Source of the DNA: Guillardia theta CCMP2712
Lineage: Eukaryota > Cryptophyceae > Pyrenomonadales > Geminigeraceae
Assembly: GCF_000315625.1 (NCBI RefSeq)
Contig: NW_005434536.1
Location: 90,383 to 154,382 of the forward strand
Direction: 5' to 3'
DNA: 64,000 nucleotides
Position 1 is the stretch's first letter; the number at the start of each line of letters is the position of its first letter. Of the stretch, positions 55,808 through 64,000 are shown one piece after another. Below the pieces are notes generated by a model. It was not told the origin of the DNA, made no database searches, and saw nothing but the letters and a program-made list of their open reading frames with translations. Made by a program: the position numbers and the translations under genes.

Positions 55808-58800
55808 TCATACTGCAAAGGCACTGCACTGGGTCGCGGAAGTAGAGGCGTCGGGGGAGTAGGGTGTGGGACCTGGACAAGGGACCGGGTTGATGGCGTT
55901 GGAACACACCACGCACCCGTCCGAAATCGCAACATAGAGGGTGGGACAGCTGCAGGTGTCCGTCGCGTTGGTGGCGTTCTGGGGTGCCAGGGTTGTGGTG
56001 ACGACAGAGGCGTTGGGGCCAGACAGTGCAAGTGCCGCCGCCGTCGCGTTGTAGCCGTCCGCGCAGGGGAAGCAGCTGGCGGCCGAAACCGCGTAGGGGC
56101 TCGACAGCGGACGGTCTGCGGGGCAAGCGACCGGCACCACCGCCTGCTGGCACACCACGCAGGAGTCCGAGGCGGACACGTACCCTGAAGGGCAGCTGCA
56201 GTCGGACAGGAATTGCGACCCCGGCGGGCTGTAGGCCTTGTCGCTCGGGCAGGGTTGGCACGGCGTATCGAAGCTGCTTGTCCCGTAGTACCCGGATCGG
56301 CATCCACACCCTGTGACGTCCTTGGTGCCTGGTGGGCTGTACGGACGGATGGCAGGGCAGGAGGTGCAGTAGATCGTACCGTTCCCTGTGCTGTACGTCC
56401 CTGTAGGGCACACCGTGCAGTTGGGATAGTTGTAACCACCCGTGCCAGGAGGGCAGACACATATGTCGCCATGCTTCAAGCATCCGCACTGGTAGATAGA
56501 GACGCTCCCGACCGGGGAGACCGGCACGAGTATGGGGCAGGCCTCACATGCAAGCTGACCCGTCCTGTTGTTGTAGGTTCCTGCGTGGCACAGCGTGCAA
56601 TCCCCGTGCCCCACCCCGTAGTAACCCGCCGGGCATACGATGAAGTTCTGAAGGTAGCCGTTCCGGCAGGTGCAGTTGCTGCTAGAAGTCGAACTCTCGG
56701 GTGAATAGGAGTTGTTAGAGCAGGGAAGGATGCTGGCGCCTCCCGCGCAGTAGTGGTTGGGGGGGCATATGAGGCAGTTCCCGCCCGCGCCGTGAAATCC
56801 GGCAAGGCAGACACAGCTTGAAATGTTGGGTGCACCGACCTTGGAATACGAACCAAAGGGACACTGAAGGGCGTTCAACCCGCCTAGGCAGTAGTGGTTC
56901 TTCGGGCACAGACTGCAGGACGAATTTCCGCTACCGTAGTAACCGGGATTACAGACGCAATCTCTGGCGTATACTCTCCCTGTAAGGCCAAGGGTAGTGG
57001 TGTGGTTGATGCATGGAAAGCAGGGTCCGATAGATCCATACACTGGGAGATAAGTATCAATCGGACAAAGGTCACAGGGCTTTCCAGGCGCGGAGCTGTC
57101 ATGCTTGTACGAACCGGGAGTGCAAGGGTTGCAGAGCGTTTTTGACACCCTGTAATGCCCCGACTCACATATGCAGTGGCTTGCATTCGATGTCCGGGAT
57201 TGCAGTGTGTAGGAGTAAGCCGGGCAGGGCGTGCATGCCCATGTCTGCGCTTGTACTTCCGTGTAGGTATCGATGGGACACTCCTGGCATGCCCCTGACG
57301 CGTTGTAGAAAGTCCCCTTCGGGCAGGGGATGCAGTACCCCAGGATGTCGCTGTAGCTACCCCGGTTGTAGTCTTGTATGTTCCAGCCGGACAGGGAGTA
57401 CAGGCCAATCCGTCCTGGGCAGCAATGTAGCCGGCAAGGCATGTACATGCAGAGATGATCGATGACCCGGGGGGTGAAAACGTGTTGTTGGGACAGAAGG
57501 AGCAGTAAAGAACAGAGGTTGCTGTCGGCATGACCGTGTAGGTGTTGGCTGGGCACTCGGCGCACTGGCCTTGTCCGATGGAGTACTGGCCGGCGCCACA
57601 CTCGAGGCAGCTGTCCTGCACCCTCTGGTATCCACTATCGCAGGCACAGCCAGAGATGACCGGTGTGCCCACACCCGAGGTAGAGTGGGGAGGGCAGGCG
57701 AAGCACTGGCTCTCGTTCGTCGACCCGGTGTAGGGCAAGTAAGTGATCGCTGGGCAAGATGTACAGTTTGCATTGGATATCGTAGGCTTGTACGTGCCAG
57801 CAGGGCAGGGCTCACATGAGCCTCCCACCAAGGTGTAGCCCGGGATGCAGAGACAGGCGGACACTGTAGCGGATCCCGTGGGTGCCCAGGAGTTGGCGGG
57901 GCAGACCGTGCAGGCAGTGGTAGCGCCATGATCAGAATAGTAGCCATCGGGACATATCTGACAAGCCACGTTACCCAAGGATCCCTTGTAGTACCCCACG
58001 GAGCACGGCTCGCATACGCCGGGAGAGTAAGCATCGTATCCAGGGTTACAGAGGCAGCGGCTCTGACTGATGGCTCCCTCTGAAGAGGAGCTGTTCCCCT
58101 GGCAGGGAGTACATTGTACCGATGCAAGGGTGTCCGCATAGGTGTTGATGGGACAGGCAGTGCAGGGTGACCGGGAAGCGTTGACATCCGAGTAGTAACC
58201 TAGGGAGCAAGGGAGGCAACGGGCTGGCGAGGTTGCGGCCTGCACAGGCTGAAAGTACCCTGGTGGGCAGGCCTGGCAGGAACCGCTCCCTACCACCTCT
58301 TTGTAGTATCCCGGACCGCAGGGGTTGCAATCTAAACCTGTATACCCAGGGAGGCAGTAGCAACTGCTGAGCGATACACCCCCGAAGATGGCAGAATCCC
58401 TCCCGGTTGGGCACGCAGTGCAGGCCTCATTCCCCGCAATGTCCTTGTACGTCCCAGGGCTGCAAGGCATGCAATCGCCGTTCGACTCTTGATAATAACC
58501 AGGGTCGCATACACAACCGGAAAGGCTGCTTGTGCCGTTCGAGGTGGTGATCCTCGGTACAGGGCAGTTGACACACGACGTCTGGTTGGAATACGGGTTG
58601 TACTCCCCCACCCCGCACTGCTTGCAGCCAATGGAGGAGCTACCGTAAGTCCCAGGGTTGCAGAAACATTCGTACTGATGTGTGGCTCCTGCCTTGTTCG
58701 TCGTCGAAGCCGGCTTGCAGGCGGTGCAAGACTCATCCCCGCTCGTGTTCTTGAAGGTCCCCACCGGGCATGAATTACACACCCCGCCCACTCTGGTGTA

Positions 58801-59335
58801 CCCTTGTGCACACACACAGTCCGATAGAGCCGTGCTTCCCACCGGCGACACAGAGCCAAAAGGGCAGGAAGCACAGTGGTTCACATCGTAGTATGAGTCG
58901 GCGGGACAGGTGCTGCACACCATGGATGGGACATAGGCCGCGTCCAAGTAGTCACCGTAGTATACCGTCCCATACCTCGGCGGATAAGCCACGTAGCCTT
59001 TGCCTGGAATGACGTGCAAGAGGCCAGTGATGTGCTTGATCGAGCCTAGGATAGCGATCCTCCCTCCCGAACCACCGCCTCCGGGCCTATTGGACTTGTC
59101 CGCATTACCCCCATTCGCGGATATCTCCGCTGTGATGATGACTTCCGGGGCGTCAAGGATGATAGAACCTCCGCTCCCACCGCCCCCAACTCTGTACGCC
59201 TGCGGGTTCTGGTACTGTCCGCTGTCCAAGCCATTCGCAATCAATGATGCACTGACGTTGACCTGCTGGTAGGACGAGAGCATTAGAGCTCCACCCCCCG
59301 CCCCTCCTGAGTTCGTCTGACCTAGCTGTAGGTTG
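55808..59335 (-). pseudogene. Cys-rich repeat protein, 5' truncated at repeat array, one frameshift
   Basis: Coding begins at the edge of the 332-bp array (59335) without a start codon. A Gly-rich beta-helix-like part comes first (GGGGSGGSIIL, GGGGSGGRIAILG). Some 20 Cys-rich GCC2/GCC3-like modules follow. One frame change lies near 57360, and a normal stop is at 55808. No membrane span is visible before the stop. Module style matches the other two Cys-rich genes, so the three are paralogues. Confidence 0.7.
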
Positions 59336-60347
59336 CAAATCTCCGGACACTTAGCCTCCTGGCGGGCCTCCAGGGGGTCTGAGGCGGGGCTGAAGGCTGC
59401 AGTCGGTCTACTGACGGGCCCGGCCGGCAGGATCCGTCGAGAAACAGGGGGGTCAAGGGAGGTTTTCTTCCCCCTGGGAGAAATGTCCTATGGGTTTTTG
59501 GATGTGCGATATAAAAAAGTCTTGTCTCGGTCACGTGATGTGTCACGTGACCGGTCAGGTGAGCCTGTCAGCCGGGTCACGGCCCCTGTCAGCCGGCTGA
59601 CATGTCACGGGCCTGCTGACACGGTCCGCTGACCGGTCACGGCCGCCCGGAGAGATCAGGCCCCCGGCCAATCTCCGGACACTTAGCCTCCTGGCGGGCC
59701 TCCAGGGGGTCTGAGGCGGGGCTGAAGGCTGCAGTCGGTCTACTGACGGGCCCGGCCGGCAGGATCCGTCGAGAAACAGGGGGGTCAAGGGAGGTTTTCT
59801 TCCCCCTGGGAGAAATGTCCTATGGGTTTTTGGATCTGCGATATAAAAAAGTCTTGTCTCGGTCACGTGATGTGTCACGTGACCGGTCAGGTGAGCCTGT
59901 CAGCCGGGTCACGGCCCCTGTCAGCCGGCTGACATGTCACGGGCCTGCTGACACGGTCCGCTGACCGGTCACGGCCGCCCGGAGAGATCAGGCCCCCGGC
60001 CAATCTCCGGACACTTAGCCTCCTGGCGGGCCTCCAGGGGGTCTGAGGCGGGGCTGAAGGCTGCAGTCGGTCTACTGACGGGCCCGGCCGGCAGGATCCG
60101 TCGAGAAACAGGGGGGTCAAGGGAGGTTTTCTTCCCCCTGGGAGAAATGTCCTATGGGTTTTTGGATGTGCGATATAAAAAAGTCTTGTCTCGGTCACGT
60201 GATGTGTCACGTGACCGGTCAGGTGAGCCTGTCAGCCGGGTCACGGCCCCTGTCAGCCGGCTGACATGTCACGGGCCTGCTGACACGGTCCGCTGACCGG
60301 TCACGGCCGCCCGGAGAGATCAGGCCCCCGGCCAATCTCCGGACACT
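59336..60347. repeat. 332-bp tandem array (unit A), left part
   Basis: About three units of the same 332-bp repeat as at 46067-47487. It starts in mid-unit (at CTCCGGACAC) against the truncated Cys-rich gene and stops at GGACACT, where the 2641-bp insertion begins. Confidence 0.95.
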
Positions 60348-62988
60348 CATAGCGTTGACATTTTGCTTTTTCTGCTTTGGGCTGTATGTTTTCCCGTGAG
60401 GGGGTTGTTCTGCTTTCTATGTGGATTGGGGGGTGGCGTGTTTGAGGATTTCAAACAGGGTCCAAATTTCAGGTTTATAACTCTGATGTTGTTTTCCAAA
60501 AAGATATTTTAAACTGTATTGTGGAATGGTTGAGTATAAACAGAGAAGTAGGGCTGCACCCCAGAAGTTGCAGTGAGATCATGGGGTAGTCTACTAACTA
60601 ATTTGTAGAGCCTTCTTATGGTACAATTTTATAAACAGACCTCTCTACACGCCATGAGCCTCCCCTTGTTCGGGGCACGTCGCACCGCTCTGTACTGCCC
60701 TAACCATGGCTCGCAAACAGCGAGCCCGCGGCAGCGTGTGCAGACATCAGATGTTCACCGAACCTCCTCATGGGAAATTTCTGAGGTGTAGAGATGATGA
60801 TCCTTGAGGAGTGCTTCGTACAGTGCGTGGATCTCACGAAAAATCGTTTGGTGAGCGAAGAGCATCAATAATACAAGTGAAAATCACCATCACAGGGATA
60901 CGTTGCAATCGAAACCGGGTTGTGAAATACTCTAAGCTATCTGCGATGCATGACAGGGAAACTGAGTTGGAGTAGATGGATGGAGATTACACACAAGACG
61001 ACAGGGAATCATCATCCGACGGTGACTGGATTGTTCAAAAGCCGTACAGTCACCAGTGAGCTCAAGAACACATGTCTTCACGATGATGGCTGATAGGCTC
61101 GCAAGAAATACAGTGCATTTTAGCAGTGAGCTGCTCGATTGCTTGAAACCACGATGATCCACAGCACTATCGAATGATAACAAGCAAGTCCAGCGGTTCG
61201 TGAAGGATTCTTCATCCGGTTTTCAAGAATGTGTTGGAACGATGAAACATGTTGCAAATCACCAAGGTCTATGCCATTTGATCACACGATGCATCATCTA
61301 AATATTACTGGTGTGAACTTGCATCAGATCGTGTGTCCATCAATGAGCCGCTGCCAAGCAGATGAAACGGTCACAGCAAACACGAGCACTTTGAAGATGC
61401 TGATATTCCAGGCCGTACAGCATTTATGATGTGGCTACATGTCACATGCTTCTTGGTTAACACAGAAATAACTTCGCCAGGCAAAAGATGGAACGTCGTC
61501 ATGATTACAAGGAGGTCGGTTGTGCTTTTACCCAGATTGAAACGCTTGTAATAAAGATATGATCACCTGAATGTGGAATTCTGTTTATTGATTCACAGTG
61601 TTTGTGGTTCGTTTACAATCATCGAGTGCTTGCTCTGTTGAACAAGGCACCCCTCTGTAGAGCCAAATGCGACAAGAACTCTACTGTTGCATGGTAGCAT
61701 TGCGAACTGTCCAAACAAGGCAGGATTGATTTGAAGAACATCTCATTTATTGATATCAGATTCATCTGCACATTGTTTCATTTCTAACTAGGTTTCTGCA
61801 GCGTTGTGGAAATGTCATGACAGAGGAAGAAGGTGCAGTGCAGAAAAATCATCCAACGTCATGAAACATGGAAATGCAATTGTCAATGCACTTGATCATG
61901 GGTATAGTGATTCATGATCAACAACGATGATTCAAAGTCATGTATCCTGGCAGGTAAAGAAATCCTTTGTGCAAACGTCTCTTCATGCATCATTGAACGG
62001 TTGAGCATGTAAAGCTTTCTCTATAGAAAAGTGAGGTGCATGAATCCTGACCGTAAGACTAGAAGAATTGAAAGTGAGTGATGACACGAGAACACATATC
62101 TAGACAGCAAAGTCGCTTAAGGTACAGTTTGATACAAATTTCTCACAAATCATGCATTTGAGCTCAACGTTCAACCTACGGCAATTTGAAAGAAGGGTCA
62201 ATCAGAGTTGATTCTGTTCAATGGTGAATCTATCATTAGTTGCTTAGCTGTTCATGAAAATTTCATCTTGTCTTCGAAGAATATTTTCAAGTACACACGC
62301 GGATTGTTTGTACCTAGGGTGCATATTCCAGTACACGATGGATGATTCAAACCTTGGCCCAACCTGCAGAGTTGAGAAAGAAGCTCGATCATCTCTTACA
62401 GGTATGATATGAGATCTTCATCTCATTCCTATCTCAGTTGGGTTGGATTCGAAGTCTCTCAATATCAAGGTTCATCCTCGCGTGTCAGGAAGGCACCATT
62501 TCATCGCCTCTTGCTCGTCCAGGGAGAGGGGGCTTGGGGAATGAGAAATGGGGGCTACCCCCCACCCCCTATTACAGAGTTTCAAACTGGTTCAAAGGTG
62601 GGTAGTTGAGGGTGCTCCATACCCACCCCACCCCCCAACGAAAGTCAAACGGAGGGGTTCTCGGAAGTCGAAGTTCCGACCAGTTTGGCCCTCGTTTTGT
62701 ACCATATAAACGCTGCAATATTAAGTTGGTACCACAGATACTTCTAAAATTCGTACTTTTACTTTGGTTTGGCGTGGTGAGGTGTCCAAGCAACCAAATT
62801 CAAATCACCCTACCCCTCTTTGGCCCTGCGCAGCAACGATTTTCTTAAGTGCGAGTACCCTCCTACACGCCTTCTCAAAGTAGGGTACTCTCACATGGCA
62901 TGAAATGAAGGGACCCCACAGGCCCTTCGAAAAAAAAAAATCTTGCCAATTTTTCCTATGAGCGCCCGGCCGGAAAAGCAACGCTATG
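60348..62988. mobile_element. 2641-bp insertion with 10-bp terminal inverted repeats
   Basis: The left end is CATAGCGTTG and the right end CAACGCTATG, exact inverted repeats. Removing the segment rejoins GGACACT and TAGCCTCC into the intact unit A sequence with nothing lost or duplicated. The inside is lower in GC and has no ORF longer than about 83 codons, so it would be a non-autonomous element. No transposase is seen. No target-site duplication is visible. Confidence 0.6.
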
Positions 62989-63971
62989 TAGCCTCCTGGC
63001 GGGCCTCCAGGGGGTCTGAGGCGGGGCTGAAGGCTGCAGTCGGTCTACTGACGGGCCCGGCCGGCAGGATCCGTCGAGAAACAGGGGGGTCAAGGGAGGT
63101 TTTCTTCCCCCTGGGAGAAATGTCCTATGGGTTTTTGGATCTGCGATATAAAAAAGTCTTGTCTCGGTCACGTGATGTGTCACGTGACCGGTCAGGTGAG
63201 CCTGTCAGCCGGGTCACGGCCCCTGTCAGCCGGCTGACATGTCACGGGCCTGCTGACACGGTCCGCTGACCGGTCACGGCCGCCCGGAGAGATCAGGCCC
63301 CCGGCCAATCTCCGGACACTTAGCCTCCTGGCGGGCCTCCAGGGGGTCTGAGGCGGGGCTGAAGGCTGCAGTCGGTCTACTGACGGGCCCGGCCGGCAGG
63401 ATCCGTCGAGAAACAGGGGGGTCAAGGGAGGTTTCTTCCCCCTGGGAGAAATGTCCTATGGGTTTTTGGATCTGCGATATAAAAAAGTCTTGTCTCGGTC
63501 ACGTGATGTGTCACGTGACCGGTCAGGTGAGCCTGTCAGCCGGGTCACGGCCCCTGTCAGCCGGCTGACATGTCACGGGCCTGCTGACACGGTCCGCTGA
63601 CCGGTCACGGCCGCCCGGAGAGATCAGGCCCCCGGCCAATCTCCGGACACTTAGCCTCCTGGCGGGCCTCCAGGGGGTCTGAGGCGGGGCTGAAGGCTGC
63701 AGTCGGTCTACTGACGGGCCCGGCCGGCAGGATCCGTCGAGAAACAGGGGGGTCAAGGGAGGTTTTCTTCCCCCTGGGAGAAATGTCCTATGGGTTTTTG
63801 GATCTGCGATATAAAAAAGTCTTGTCTCGGTCACGTGATGTGTCACGTGACCGGTCAGGTGAGCCTGTCAGCCGGGTCACGGCCCCTGTCAGCCGGCTGA
63901 CATGTCACGGGCCTGCTGACACGGTCCGCTGACCGGTCACGGCCGCCCGGAGAGATCAGGCCCCCGGCCAA
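62989..63971. repeat. 332-bp tandem array (unit A), right part
   Basis: About three units continuing, in phase, the array interrupted at 60348. One unit has a 1-bp deletion in a T-run near 63432. The array ends at GGCCAA (63971), followed by unrelated sequence to the window end. Confidence 0.95.
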
Positions 63972-64000
63972 GTAATAGACCTGTCCACTCCTACTGGTTT

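Noticed and set aside
61229-61429. 66-codon ORF inside the 2641-bp insertion
   Set aside because: Short, no motif, no codon bias; consistent with chance in lower-GC DNA.

Overview
The window looks like a piece of a protist (microbial eukaryote) genome carrying a large, mostly compact, GC-rich endogenous DNA virus of the herpesvirus/mirusvirus type (Duplodnaviria), followed by host-like repeat arrays and cysteine-rich gene fragments. The viral assignment rests on a prohead/assemblin-type capsid maturation protease (15933-16430), a candidate HK97-type major capsid protein running in from the left edge (1-2708), an archaeo-eukaryotic primase (30182-31597), a phage-type deoxynucleotide kinase (21742-22242), a PD-(D/E)XK nuclease (7246-8211), and about 45 short, mainly intronless genes on both strands with little space between them. 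No database search was possible. 'Mirusvirus-like' is an inference from protein motifs and gene order style, not a measured similarity.

Layout. 1-22814: dense viral genes including the capsid candidate, nuclease, protease, an ESCRT-III (Snf7) homologue at 20985-21701 and the nucleotide kinase. 22831-22968: assembly gap (Ns). 22969-23275: AT-rich, roughly 250-bp imperfect palindrome flanked by AACGGTTT-type repeats, a candidate replication origin. 23487-33941: more viral genes, including a 781-aa protein with transglutaminase/cysteine-peptidase-like motifs and the primase. 33950-38110: a lower-GC island with a 171-bp tandem repeat, an intron-containing gene and a two-repeat AT-rich gene, probably an insertion into the viral block. 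38163-46066: viral genes again, including a candidate single-strand DNA-binding protein and a multi-pass membrane protein whose 5' end is cut off by repeats at about 46066. 46067-48378: two tandem arrays (332-bp and 166-bp units). 48379-59335: three large cysteine-rich (ephrin-receptor/GCC2-GCC3-like) genes, all frameshifted and/or truncated. 59336-63971: the 332-bp array again, split by a clean 2641-bp insertion with terminal inverted repeats.

Gene control. Fourteen viral genes have a TATTTAA(A) box on their own strand 32-52 nt before the start codon. This resembles the TATT boxes of beta/gammaherpesvirus late promoters. These genes are mostly small, structural-looking or unknown, and many are visibly less GC-rich than their neighbours. 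Other genes have ordinary TATAAA boxes or a T-tract plus GCCCGTCC element, which suggests at least two expression classes. Broken reading frames in the capsid candidate and in the putative SSB, and truncation at repeat borders, suggest an integrated, partly decaying copy, although assembly indels cannot be excluded.
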